A DNA stretch of 20,792 nt, taken from the IMG/VR virus record IMGVR_UViG_3300030333_003949, positions 1 through 20,792 of that record; one strand, 5' to 3'. The position numbers and the translations under genes are program-made. Position 1 is the first letter of the stretch. Each line of letters opens with the position of its first letter. This DNA comes from a virus. Below, one piece after another: positions 6,395 through 12,851 of this stretch. Below the pieces are notes generated by a model. The model did not search any database. It saw only the letters and a program-made list of their open reading frames with translations, and was not told the origin of the DNA.

Positions 6395-6532
6395 ATGAAT
6401 GACATTGATTTAGCATATTTAATCCTACTAGCTGTAGCGACAGGTTGTAGTTATTGGAGTGGCAAAAAAGAAGGCATTTCCGTGACTCTGGATTTTATGC
6501 GTGATAACGGACACATTGACTTTGAGGATTGA
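6395..6532 (+). CDS. small membrane-associated phage protein
   Basis: 45 residues, ATG at 6395 with GGAG seven bases upstream. Hydrophobic N-terminal segment (about residues 6-17, LAYLILLAVATG) then CSYWSGKKEG and an amphipathic tail (VTLDFMRDNGHIDFED). The GCxYWSGKKEG pattern recalls a short protein frequent in marine T4-type phages (from memory). Its own promoter at 6346 and the hsp20 promoter right after it make it a single-gene unit. Confidence 0.7.
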   Translation: MNDIDLAYLILLAVATGCSYWSGKKEGISVTLDFMRDNGHIDFED

Positions 6533-6550
6533 ACACTCAAAAAATAATTC

Positions 6551-6579
6551 TTGACAATAGCTCTCTTTTTTGGTATAAT
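6551..6579 (+). promoter_or_regulatory. sigma70-type promoter of hsp20
   Basis: TTGACA 6551-6556, 17-bp spacer, TATAAT 6574-6579, preceded by AAAAAATAATTC. Start expected near 6586, leaving an unusually long leader of about 93 bases before hsp20. Confidence 0.88.
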
Positions 6580-6586
6580 GTATATT

Positions 6587-6670
6587 AAGAATATGGAAAG
6601 GCTTCATATTCGCTTAACCCGTTTTGACCGAGAGGCAAAACAATTATTACCGAAAAGGGATATTGGAGGA
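6587..6670 (+). promoter_or_regulatory. structured 5' leader of hsp20
   Basis: The leader has hairpin GAATATG (6589-6595) with CATATTC (6605-6611) and a second, GTTTTG (6621-6626) with CAAAAC (6636-6641). The second can be replaced by CCC/TTTT (6618-6625) pairing with AAAAGGG (about 6654-6660), just before the GGAGG ribosome site at 6665-6669. A folding switch in front of a heat-shock gene suggests possible temperature control; I do not see a clear ROSE or fourU motif. Confidence 0.4.
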
Positions 6671-6678
6671 AAAATAAA

Positions 6679-7059
6679 ATGAGTATAGATTTAAGTAAAT
6701 TTTGGCTTGGACTAGATATGCCTACTATGCCGCATTATACGGAAAGTGCATATCCTAGATACAACATAATCGAATGTAATGGTGATTATCGTATAGAGAT
6801 CGCTTTGCCAGGTTGGAGTAAAGAAGAACTTGAAGTTATCGCTGATGGCGAAGAGCTTCATGTTAAAGGAAAAAAGGAACGCAAGTTAAATGATGGCGAA
6901 CGATTCGTTCATCAGGGACTTAGTTTAAAATCTTTTGAACGAAGATTTATTCTAAATTCTGAATTACAAGTAGATGATGTTAACAAATCGAATGGTTTAT
7001 TAACAATCTCTCTGTCTAGGACGCCTAATTCTAAAAGACAGATTTTAGACATTAATTAG
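6679..7059 (+). CDS. Hsp20 small heat-shock protein
   Basis: 126 residues. The alpha-crystallin domain spans about residues 26-115: YPRYNIIECNGDYRIEIALP, GWSKEELEVIADGEELHVKG, FERRFILNSELQ, VDDVNKSNGLLTISLSR. Short N-terminal arm, little C-terminal extension. Family members are ATP-independent holdases that keep unfolded proteins soluble; phage copies are known in marine T4-type phages and may assist virion protein folding (inference). GGAGG lies at 6665-6669. It has its own promoter and long structured leader, and is followed by a small membrane gene. Confidence 0.93.
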   Translation: MSIDLSKFWLGLDMPTMPHYTESAYPRYNIIECNGDYRIEIALPGWSKEELEVIADGEELHVKGKKERKLNDGERFVHQGLSLKSFERRFILNSELQVDDVNKSNGLLTISLSRTPNSKRQILDIN

Positions 7060-7103
7060 GGGTTCGCACTCCAATTTCCAGCATAGGTATGTTGGAGATA
7101 AAA

Positions 7104-7244
7104 ATGGAAGTAGTAAAAAAACTATTTAAGAAGGACAGAGCACATAACGCAGATATTGGTAAGACTATAGATACATTGGCACAAATCGCAATATTATCTT
7201 TAGTAGCATCAGTTTTGATTAACACTTACTTATATTTGTATTAG
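7104..7244 (+). CDS. small single-pass membrane protein
   Basis: 46 residues, ATG at 7104 with GGAG at 7094-7097. Basic N-terminus (VVKKLFKKDRAH) then one hydrophobic segment (about residues 24-46, AQIAILSLVASVLINTYLYL). The ribosome site lies in a short hairpin (CCAGCA with TGTTGG, 7079-7096), so translation could be modulated. Next to the endolysin, so an accessory lysis role is conceivable but unproven. Confidence 0.6.
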   Translation: MEVVKKLFKKDRAHNADIGKTIDTLAQIAILSLVASVLINTYLYLY

Positions 7245-7263
7245 TGTCTTGTCAAACAAACTT

Positions 7264-7295
7264 GAGTGCCTCCTCGAACGAGGCACTCTCTTTCT
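7264..7295 (+). terminator. intrinsic terminator between hsp20 unit and endolysin
   Basis: Perfect 9-bp stem GAGTGCCTC (7264-7272) with GAGGCACTC (7280-7288), 7-base loop, then TCTTTCT. The pyrimidine tract is interrupted, so termination may be partial. It precedes the endolysin start by under 10 bases, which would lower endolysin expression from the hsp20 promoter. Confidence 0.7.
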
Positions 7296-7303
7296 GGAGA
7301 ACT

Positions 7304-7747
7304 ATGAAAATATCACAAGAGGGAATATCCCTTATTAAAAAATTTGAAGGTTGTAAGTTAACAGCCTACCAGTGTTCGGCAGGTGTCTGGACTATTGGAT
7401 ATGGTCATACAAAAGGTGTGACAGAAGATACTAAAATAACACAAGAGGAAGCAGAAGAAATGTTAGTTGAAGAACTACATGAGTATGAAAGTTATATCAA
7501 CGACTTTGTAACTGCTCCACTTTCACAAAATCAATTTGATGCCCTAGTTTCTTGGGTATACAATCTCGGACCAGCTAATCTAAAAAGTTCTACTTTATTA
7601 AGAGTTTTAAATGAGGGTAAGTATAATGAAGTACCTGCTCAAATTAGAAGATGGAATAAAGCAGGCGGAGAAGTATTACAAGGACTTATAAGAAGGCGCG
7701 AAGCCGAAGCATTATTATTTTTAGATAAAGAATGGTATGAAATTTAA
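7304..7747 (+). CDS. GH24 lysozyme-type endolysin
   Basis: 147 residues; the ATG at 7304 is preceded by TGGAGA. A longer frame from a GTG at 7244 is rejected because it runs through the terminator hairpin. The catalytic triad spacing E15-x8-C24-x5-T30 (KKFEGCKLTAYQCSAGVWT, then IGYGHT) is that of the lambdoid R21/P22-type muramidases, with Cys in the middle position as in many relatives. No signal peptide, so it needs a holin. It cleaves the MurNAc-GlcNAc bond of peptidoglycan. The spanin genes follow about 600 bases downstream. Confidence 0.93.
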   Translation: MKISQEGISLIKKFEGCKLTAYQCSAGVWTIGYGHTKGVTEDTKITQEEAEEMLVEELHEYESYINDFVTAPLSQNQFDALVSWVYNLGPANLKSSTLLRVLNEGKYNEVPAQIRRWNKAGGEVLQGLIRRREAEALLFLDKEWYEI

Positions 7748-7916
7748 AATCCCTGAAGAACTCCTTGTTGAAGCAGGTAGACACGCTGCTGAAAGAGGAA
7801 TGACTTTGGAAGAATATATTGCCGAGTTTATAGGTATGGTAAAAGATGAACAAGATAAAGAACTTAATAAAAAACATAAAGAATTGGCTAATCAGTCTAT
7901 TCAGGACAAGGTATAA
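7737..7916 (+). CDS. small hypothetical protein overlapping its neighbours
   Basis: 59 residues from ATG at 7737, overlapping the endolysin end by 11 bases. Begins MKFKIPEELLVEAGRHAAERG and continues MTLEEYIAEFIGMVKD, resembling the short helix pair of ribbon-helix-helix proteins, which could bind DNA. Its last 71 bases overlap the next gene in another frame. Confidence 0.5.
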   Translation: MKFKIPEELLVEAGRHAAERGMTLEEYIAEFIGMVKDEQDKELNKKHKELANQSIQDKV

Positions 7917-8085
7917 ATTAACTGTTAGTTATAATGCTACATGGGGCGATAGTGACGACCAAGTTTATACTGTTCGTAAGTTCATGACAAAAAAAGAAAA
8001 GTATTTAAAGTTTCAAACTGATGATAAAGAAATAGTAGAAATACGAGGAGCGGAAGGACTCAATTATAGGATAGAAGAAATATGA
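7846..8085 (+). CDS. conserved-looking hypothetical phage protein
   Basis: 79 residues. Basic amphipathic N-terminus (KIKNLIKNIKNWLISLFR) then a beta-rich part: RYKLTVSYNATWGDSDDQVY, KKEKYLKFQTDDKEIVEIRG, AEGLNYRIEE. I recall this domain in marine T4-type phages without a known function. The N-terminal 24 codons overlap the preceding frame, so the true start could lie slightly later. Ends ATGA with the ACP gene. Confidence 0.7.
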   Translation: MNKIKNLIKNIKNWLISLFRTRYKLTVSYNATWGDSDDQVYTVRKFMTKKEKYLKFQTDDKEIVEIRGAEGLNYRIEEI

Positions 8086-8309
8086 AGTATCAAATAAAGC
8101 ATATAATAGCAGAACATCTTGATTTAGATATAGATTCAATATCAAGTGATAAACATATCATGAATGATTTAGGGGCAGACTCCCTAGATACAGTAGAAAT
8201 AGTAATGCAACTAGAGGAAGAATTCGATATAGATATTCCTGATGCAGACGCTGAAACCCTTGAAACAGTAGGACATATAGAACAATACATAGGGAGACTA
8301 GAAAAATGA
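8082..8309 (+). CDS. acpP: acyl carrier protein
   Basis: 75 residues, the length of cellular ACP. It keeps the phosphopantetheine attachment motif DSLD with S34 (NDLGADSLDTVEIVMQLEEE), followed by the acidic helix II and FDIDIPDADAETLETVGHIE, the usual C-terminal half. ACP carries acyl chains in fatty-acid, lipoyl and lipid A synthesis and also interacts with IscS/IscU-type Fe-S proteins and SpoT. A functional phage copy would need host AcpS for activation. An IscU-type gene lies 1.3 kb downstream in the same operon. ATGA overlaps on both sides. Confidence 0.94.
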   Translation: MKYQIKHIIAEHLDLDIDSISSDKHIMNDLGADSLDTVEIVMQLEEEFDIDIPDADAETLETVGHIEQYIGRLEK

Positions 8310-8713
8310 ATCAATTTTTCTTTGGAATAATAGTCATTCTCTCACTAGGTTGCTGGTGGTTATGGCAAGAGAATGAAACATTAAAAGCAAATAATGTAGC
8401 ACTAGAAGGTGCAGTAGCCGTGCAAGAAGAAACAATAGCAACACTACAAACGGACTTTGCAAAACAAGGACAAAGTCTTAACGAATTAACAATGAGAAAT
8501 AATGAGATAGAAATGGAAATGAATCGCTATCTTGATATTTTTAAAAGACACAACTTAACTAAACTTGCTTTTGCTAAGCCTGGCTTAATTGAAACAAGAG
8601 CAAACAACGCAACGAAGGAGGTATTCGATGGAATTGAAGCAGACAGCCGTAGTCTTGATGAGCTTGATAATGGTATCCAGCTGCAGTCTACTACCCAAAA
8701 CCCAAAAGATTGA
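8306..8713 (+). CDS. inner-membrane spanin (Rz-like)
   Basis: 135 residues. One N-terminal hydrophobic anchor (about residues 4-20, FFFGIIVILSLGCWWLW) followed by a long periplasmic coiled coil (ENETLKANNVALEGAVAVQE and onward to about residue 80). This type II topology is that of i-spanins. The o-spanin-like lipoprotein gene starts inside its 3' end in another frame, the classic Rz/Rz1 arrangement. Together they would fuse inner and outer membranes at lysis. Confidence 0.8.
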   Translation: MNQFFFGIIVILSLGCWWLWQENETLKANNVALEGAVAVQEETIATLQTDFAKQGQSLNELTMRNNEIEMEMNRYLDIFKRHNLTKLAFAKPGLIETRANNATKEVFDGIEADSRSLDELDNGIQLQSTTQNPKD

Positions 8714-8996
8714 AGTTAGTAGTAAAGCAATAGACAGACAAATAATTCAACCCGTTATGCCTCGGGAGATAGACTTAAAAGAACCTCAATGGTATGTAGT
8801 ATCTAGTAAAAATTTAGATGAGTTCATAGCAAGAGTAGAGAAAGACCAAGGTCAAGTAGTATTCTTCGCTATGTCAGTACCAGATTATGAGTTAATGGCA
8901 TATAACATGCAAGAATTAAAAAGATATATTAGGGAAGTACAAGAGGTAGTAGTCTATTATAGAAAGGTAACTACCGATGATACAGAAACTAATTAA
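8628..8996 (+). CDS. outer-membrane lipoprotein spanin (Rz1-like)
   Basis: 122 residues from ATG at 8628, chosen because AAGGAGG stands at 8615-8621; an earlier in-frame ATG at 8589 lacks a ribosome site. Signal peptide MELKQTAVVLMSLIMVSSC with lipobox VSSC gives a lipid-modified Cys at 19. The mature part contains PVMPREIDLKEPQWYVVSSK and a mixed alpha/beta domain, longer than lambda Rz1. Overlaps the i-spanin by 86 bases out of phase. Such o-spanins sit in the outer membrane and bind the i-spanin across the periplasm. Confidence 0.82.
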   Translation: MELKQTAVVLMSLIMVSSCSLLPKTQKIEVSSKAIDRQIIQPVMPREIDLKEPQWYVVSSKNLDEFIARVEKDQGQVVFFAMSVPDYELMAYNMQELKRYIREVQEVVVYYRKVTTDDTETN

Positions 8997-9240
8997 TTTA
9001 TTTCGGGCTAAACGAAGTATGCAAAGCACTTCTGATTTATTAGAAGAACACCCAGCACTTCAAGCAAGATTAGAAATGATTGAAGATTGGCTAGAAGAAC
9101 AAGATGAGTTCATAGCAGAATTAGGACAGAGATTAACTCCTGTCGAAGATATGGCACACCCAAAATGTGGCATAGAAGGATTTGATGGCTACCAGCCATT
9201 AGTAGAAAGAATAAAAGCATTAGAAGAAAAACATGATTGA
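8977..9240 (+). CDS. hypothetical helical protein
   Basis: 87 residues, starting inside the end of the o-spanin gene (20-base overlap). Basic start (MIQKLINLFRAKRS), then an acidic coiled-coil-like helix (LQARLEMIEDWLEEQDEFIA) and a C-terminal helix (LVERIKALEEKHD). No known family. Confidence 0.7.
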   Translation: MIQKLINLFRAKRSMQSTSDLLEEHPALQARLEMIEDWLEEQDEFIAELGQRLTPVEDMAHPKCGIEGFDGYQPLVERIKALEEKHD

Positions 9241-9478
9241 CGGAGAAAAATTAAGAGAAGTATTAAAAGAGGGTATTGTTGAAATATCCTTTATTAGTTT
9301 AAAAAGTGGACAAACTAGATGTAGGGAATATACTTTGAACGATACTTTTATGGGTATACCGAATCATGTTAATAAACAAAGTGGAGATAAAATACTTTGT
9401 TATGATGTAGAATTTAAAAGATGGGAAGACATTCAAGTTGATACCATCGAAAGTTATAAACCTTTGGAGAAACTATAA
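9233..9478 (+). CDS. small SH3-like (DUF2693-type) protein
   Basis: 81 residues, overlapping the previous gene by 8 bases. The pattern VEISFISLKSGQTRCREYTL, then GDKILCYDVEFKRWEDIQVD, fits the phage family with K-x-G-x2-R-x-x-xxTL and a W-x2-I/F-x-VD-I ending, called SH3-like or DUF2693. Function unknown. Family call from memory of the pattern. Confidence 0.7.
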   Translation: MIDGEKLREVLKEGIVEISFISLKSGQTRCREYTLNDTFMGIPNHVNKQSGDKILCYDVEFKRWEDIQVDTIESYKPLEKL

Positions 9479-9606
9479 TGTGGGAAATATTTAATTTACC
9501 AACTTACTTTTTTATGTTTATTTTTAATTTGTCTGTATGGGCAGGGTTAATATATGGATTATGGAAAGCAGGAGAAAAACTGTCGGAAATACTTCATTGG
9601 AGATAA
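9478..9606 (+). CDS. small membrane protein
   Basis: 42 residues in a TAATG overlap with the preceding gene, ending directly before the IscU start. One or two hydrophobic segments (residues 7-29, LPTYFFMFIFNLSVWAGLIY). Function unknown. Confidence 0.6.
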   Translation: MWEIFNLPTYFFMFIFNLSVWAGLIYGLWKAGEKLSEILHWR

Positions 9607-10029
9607 ATGGCATATAGTAAACAAGTAGTAGAACGCTTTGAAAATGTTCTAAACAACCCAGACAAATATTCAGTAGGGCGTTTCGACCCTAACGACCCGA
9701 ATGTAGCGACAGGTCAAGTAGGCGCACCAGCGTGTGGAGATGTAATGAGATTGCAACTTAAGCTTGACGCAGGCACCGAACGCATAACAGATGTAAAGTT
9801 TAAAACTTACGGATGCGGAAGTGCAATTGCTTCTTCAACTACATTCGTGGAATTTTTAAAAGGAAAGACACTAGAAGAAGCAAAACAAGTAAAAGACAAA
9901 GATATTGCCGAGATTTTAGAACTTCCACCTATAAAACTGCATTGTTCAGTTTTAGCAGAAGGAAGTATAAAAAAAGCAATCGAAGATTGGGAAGCTAAAA
10001 CAGCTTATAGAAAACACAATCAACGATAG
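9607..10029 (+). CDS. iscU: IscU-type iron-sulfur cluster scaffold
   Basis: 140 residues with every IscU landmark: GAPACGDVMRLQ (C43, D45), TYGCGSAIASS (C70), the HscA chaperone-binding motif LPPIK (106-110) and KLHCSVLAEGSIKKAI (C113). All three cluster-ligating Cys are kept, and length is near the cellular 128. IscU assembles 2Fe-2S clusters with IscS and passes them on through HscA/HscB. No IscS or chaperone is seen here, so it would have to use host partners. It sits in the operon with ACP, a known partner of the cysteine desulfurase complex in other systems, and upstream of glutaredoxin. Very likely functional. Confidence 0.95.
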   Translation: MAYSKQVVERFENVLNNPDKYSVGRFDPNDPNVATGQVGAPACGDVMRLQLKLDAGTERITDVKFKTYGCGSAIASSTTFVEFLKGKTLEEAKQVKDKDIAEILELPPIKLHCSVLAEGSIKKAIEDWEAKTAYRKHNQR

Positions 10030-10062
10030 CAAAGCCACAGAAATGTGGAATAGGAGAGGAGA

Positions 10063-10239
10063 ATGTTAGAATTCTTTCAATGGGTTATAGCATGGATTCA
10101 AGTAATCCCTTGGCTAGTGATGGGAGCTTCACTTATAGCGGCTTTAACTCCAACACCTGTAGATGATGGTTGGGTCAAGAAAATCTACACAATCATGGAT
10201 TGGGTAGCACTCAATGTAGGAAAAGCAAAGGATAAATAA
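10063..10239 (+). CDS. small membrane protein, holin-like
   Basis: 58 residues, ATG at 10063 after AGGAGAGGAG. One hydrophobic stretch (about residues 5-29, FQWVIAWIQVIPWLVMGASL) followed by TPTPVDDGWVKKIYTIMDWV and a short basic tail (GKAKDK). I recall similar proteins next to phage lysis genes. Overlaps the next, larger membrane gene by TAATG. Confidence 0.65.
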   Translation: MLEFFQWVIAWIQVIPWLVMGASLIAALTPTPVDDGWVKKIYTIMDWVALNVGKAKDK

Positions 10240-10616
10240 TGTCCCAAGCTGTAGATAACGACCGCAACGAAGTCGAAATTGACCTTGACAAGTATATGTC
10301 CCTTATCGAAAAACTCGATACTGCGGAAGATACTATCAAGGAAATGCAACTCGAGGCTGCAGAAGCCAAGAAAAGACTCGCTCCGCCAAAGAGAAAATTT
10401 ATTGATTTATTTTTAGATGATAATGATATAAACGAGAAAGCGATAATTGGATTTATTTCTTTCTTCTTTATGGCTGTCTTTGCCATATGTGATTTAGTTA
10501 CTGCGTTCTGGGGACAAGATTTATTAATTTCTGATACAATCTATACCTCTTTAGTAGTGGTAACCTTAGGAGCATTTGGTATCTCAGAAGCTGGTAAAGC
10601 CTTTGGTGGCAAATAA
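10239..10616 (+). CDS. holin-like protein with coiled-coil and two membrane segments
   Basis: 125 residues. N-terminal coiled coil (15-48), a basic patch (LAPPKRKF), then two hydrophobic segments (about 68-90 and 100-117) separated by WGQDLLISD, ending GAFGISEAGKAFGGK. The topology fits a class II-like holin or holin partner. With the endolysin and spanins in the same operon, a lysis role is the best guess; no experiment-level marker can be seen. Confidence 0.65.
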   Translation: MSQAVDNDRNEVEIDLDKYMSLIEKLDTAEDTIKEMQLEAAEAKKRLAPPKRKFIDLFLDDNDINEKAIIGFISFFFMAVFAICDLVTAFWGQDLLISDTIYTSLVVVTLGAFGISEAGKAFGGK

Positions 10617-10625
10617 AAACAGTTC

Positions 10626-10654
10626 TTGACAAATGGTTTTATTTATAGTATAAT
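10626..10654 (+). promoter_or_regulatory. sigma70-type promoter
   Basis: TTGACA 10626-10631, 17-bp spacer, TATAAT 10649-10654, preceded by AAAAACAGTTC. The ATG at 10664 is about +4, so the first gene is nearly leaderless. Confidence 0.88.
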
Positions 10655-10663
10655 ATATACTAT

Positions 10664-10831
10664 ATGAAAAAATCAGAGAACAAAAACGAAATGGCAATTG
10701 ACGACACCTCTAATGAGCGTGAAGACGATTGCCATTTTTCTTTAGAAAAAGACCAAGAGTATTGTAATTTCTGTCAAGAAACTTACACTTGGTCAGCTGG
10801 CGCTTATCACTATAAATGCTGGATTAGATGA
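10664..10831 (+). CDS. small zinc-ribbon-like protein
   Basis: 55 residues. Polar N-terminus, then EYCNFCQETYTW and HYKCW, a C-x2-C ... H-x2-C arrangement that could bind zinc. The mRNA is nearly leaderless, with no Shine-Dalgarno possible. Codons 9-25 contain a long hairpin followed by T residues (10688-10743), so the region may act as an attenuator as well. Ends ATGA with the next gene. Confidence 0.55.
   Translation: MKKSENKNEMAIDDTSNEREDDCHFSLEKDQEYCNFCQETYTWSAGAYHYKCWIR
10688..10743 (+). terminator. terminator-like hairpin inside a coding region
   Basis: Stem AAATGGCAAT (10689-10698) with ATTGCCATTT (10728-10737), extended inward by T-G and G-C, capped by a small inner hairpin CTC/GAG, then TTTTTCTTT. 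It starts only about 28 bases after the predicted transcription start, where an attenuator would be expected. Confidence 0.45.
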
Positions 10832-11400
10832 ACATATTTATATTAGACAATGATATAGAAAAATGTGCACAGTACCATTGTGATAAGCATTTAATTAAAA
10901 TGATATTAGAGTCGGCACAGTTATTGTGTACGGCACATTGGATTGATAAGTATGTCGGATATACACCGAGAAAACTCACAGGAGAAGAATGGGAACAAAT
11001 CAGAGTTCACAAAACAGATGAACCTCGTCCCTTCCCTTATCTTCCTACTATGTATAACCACCCTTGTAGCATCTGGGTTCGCGAGTCATTGGACAATTAT
11101 GAATGGCTATGGCAACTTGCTGACGCACTCAACGAGGAATATGGTTTCAGATACAGAGGCAAATCTCATAAGTCGATGCATGATGTTATCGCAAAACTAC
11201 CCGACATCGCCCTACCACGGGTTGGACTTACACAATATGCACTCGCTATGCCAGATGAGTGCAAAACGGATAATGCAGTCAAGAGCTATCGAGACTTCTA
11301 CCACAAAGACAAAGCAACCTTTGCAAACTGGACAAGACGAGGAAAACCAGATTGGTGGAAAGATGAAGAAGCCTGGACTAAAAGGAGAATAACAGCATGA
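10828..11400 (+). CDS. conserved phage protein, unassigned
   Basis: 190 residues beginning MNIFILDNDIEKCAQYHCDK, then HLIKMILESAQLLCTAHW and, later, YNHPCSIWVRESLDNYEWL and SYRDFYHKDKATFANWTRRG. The His/Cys-rich, helical pattern is familiar from T4-type marine phages and may be what is labelled a pyrimidine-dimer glycosylase-like (Pyr_excise) protein in some annotations; I am unsure. No clear catalytic motif. ATGA overlaps on both sides. Confidence 0.75.
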   Translation: MNIFILDNDIEKCAQYHCDKHLIKMILESAQLLCTAHWIDKYVGYTPRKLTGEEWEQIRVHKTDEPRPFPYLPTMYNHPCSIWVRESLDNYEWLWQLADALNEEYGFRYRGKSHKSMHDVIAKLPDIALPRVGLTQYALAMPDECKTDNAVKSYRDFYHKDKATFANWTRRGKPDWWKDEEAWTKRRITA

Positions 11401-11540
11401 TAGATTGGTTACAAGTATTAAATACATTTTTAGGAATATTCCTAGTACTAGGCTCAGGATTTTTTGCGTATATGAGCTGTCATATAGTGGCAGAACAAAA
11501 ACTGCAAAAAAGAATAAAGCTACCTTGGGAGAAGCAATGA
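11397..11540 (+). CDS. small membrane protein
   Basis: 47 residues, ATGA overlap with the preceding gene. Hydrophobic segment about residues 9-26 (NTFLGIFLVLGSGFFAYM), followed by a basic tail (KLQKRIKLPWEK). Ends ATGA with the glutaredoxin gene. Confidence 0.6.
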   Translation: MIDWLQVLNTFLGIFLVLGSGFFAYMSCHIVAEQKLQKRIKLPWEKQ

Positions 11541-11782
11541 AAATTGAAATTTACGGAAAAGACAATTGCGCATACTGTGATAGAGCTGTTGCACTAGCTC
11601 AACAAATAGTGCAAGAATCAGAGCATAAGTACGAATACTTTAAACATGGAAGAGATTTCGACACACATGATTTGTTGAGAGAATTTCCAAATGCTAGAAC
11701 ATTCCCACAAATAAGAATTGATGGGGAAAATATTGGTGGATATAACGAATTTTACGAGGTAATAAGAGGTAGTGGAATATAA
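11537..11782 (+). CDS. glutaredoxin
   Basis: 81 residues from ATG at 11537, chosen by GGAGAAG upstream and the ATGA overlap. Dithiol active site C11-A-Y-C14 (GKDNCAYCDRAV), cis-proline motif TFPQI (55-59) and GGYNEF (67-72). It reduces disulfides, typically to regenerate ribonucleotide reductase, using host glutathione. Phage T4 carries the similar NrdC. A role in Fe-S transfer is less likely with a CxxC site. No ribonucleotide reductase gene is in this window. Confidence 0.92.
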   Translation: MKIEIYGKDNCAYCDRAVALAQQIVQESEHKYEYFKHGRDFDTHDLLREFPNARTFPQIRIDGENIGGYNEFYEVIRGSGI

Positions 11783-12083
11783 ATTTAACGAAGATAAAAT
11801 AATAAAACATCTTCAAAAGTACATAGACAAAACATATGAACTTCACTATGGTAAAGGTAAAATTCAATCTACAGAATTTATTTTTGATTCTGAGCATGGA
11901 GAAGGTTTCTGTATTGGTAATATTTTAAAATATGCTCAAAGATATGGAAAAAAGAATGGTAGAGATACAAGTGATTTATATAAAATAATTCACTATGCCA
12001 TAATACTTTTAGGAAAATTAGAAGAAGAAAAACGGAAAGAATACAACAATTATATAGACGAAATACAAAAGGATAGCGACTAA
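11772..12083 (+). CDS. DUF3310-like phage protein
   Basis: 103 residues from a GTG at 11772. The segment HGEGFCIGNILKYAQRYGKK followed by DTSDLYKIIHYAII matches the DUF3310 (SaV-like) pattern, G-x2-F-C-x-GN-x-x-KY-x-x-R-x2-KKN. Its role is unknown, though some such proteins are annotated as nucleotide-kinase-like. Overlaps the glutaredoxin end by 11 bases. Confidence 0.75.
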   Translation: MEYKFNEDKIIKHLQKYIDKTYELHYGKGKIQSTEFIFDSEHGEGFCIGNILKYAQRYGKKNGRDTSDLYKIIHYAIILLGKLEEEKRKEYNNYIDEIQKDSD

Positions 12084-12812
12084 GTGGCAATTAAAAGTAA
12101 ATCATACGAAAAATTAGATTTTGACAACATAGAAAGAGTAATAGGATTTCTTACTCAAGATAACCCTATAACTAAAAAAGAAGCATGTGAGATTCTGAAT
12201 ATTAGGTATAACACGACCAGACTTCAGAGAATCATAGACGAGCACAACGACCTTAAACATTATCGTGATACACGAAGAAATCAAAATAAAGGTAAGAGAG
12301 CTTCAAAAGACGAAATTAAGTCTGTCGTACAAAGTTATTTAGAGGGTGATAATATATCTGAAATAGCTGCAAGTAACTATCGTTCAAACGCATTTGTAAA
12401 AGGAATTATACAAAGAGTGGGTGTTCCTGAAAAATTAAGTAAAGAAGCACACTCAAAAGTTTATAGACATAAATATCAAATGCTCCCAGAAGAATGCGTT
12501 AGAGAGGAATTTGAAGTAGGTGAACTTGTATGGTCTGTAAAAGACAACGGGATTGCAAAAATACTCCGAGAATTAACAGTAGAGTACATGGATTCATGTG
12601 CAGGGTATAAAAAACCAGTTGTGAATTATGAAACAAAATACGGAGCAAAAGGCTACCATATATGGGCATATGACCCAGTACCTCAAGATGTAATAGATAA
12701 GAGTTACTTTCCTTACCTTGATGGTAGGAAATGTGGATATTACTCTTTTTCTCTAGCTTATGACTTAGGAAGTTTAAGACATTTGGAAGAGATTGGAGTC
12801 AAGATATATTAA
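12084..12812 (+). CDS. HTH-containing phage protein
   Basis: 242 residues from a GTG at 12084, abutting the previous stop. N-terminal helices with TKKEACEILNIRYNTTRLQR look like a helix-turn-helix, and a second one may lie at KSVVQSYLEGDNISEIAASN. A linker follows (VGVPEKLSKEAHSKVYRHKY), then a C-terminal beta-rich domain (VWSVKDNGIAKILRELTVE, KYGAKGYHIWAYD). DNA binding is likely; target and role unknown. Confidence 0.75.
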   Translation: MAIKSKSYEKLDFDNIERVIGFLTQDNPITKKEACEILNIRYNTTRLQRIIDEHNDLKHYRDTRRNQNKGKRASKDEIKSVVQSYLEGDNISEIAASNYRSNAFVKGIIQRVGVPEKLSKEAHSKVYRHKYQMLPEECVREEFEVGELVWSVKDNGIAKILRELTVEYMDSCAGYKKPVVNYETKYGAKGYHIWAYDPVPQDVIDKSYFPYLDGRKCGYYSFSLAYDLGSLRHLEEIGVKIY

Positions 12813-12851
12813 ACCTTAGACACTTAAAAGAGTATATAAGGAAAAAGAAAA

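Noticed and set aside
6382-6402. six-codon frame directly after the promoter at 6346
   Set aside because: Its ATGGAG is better explained as the GGAG ribosome site for the gene at 6395.
7244-7303. extended N-terminus of the endolysin from GTG
   Set aside because: The extension reads through the terminator hairpin; the ATG at 7304 has a ribosome site and gives the standard GH24 start.
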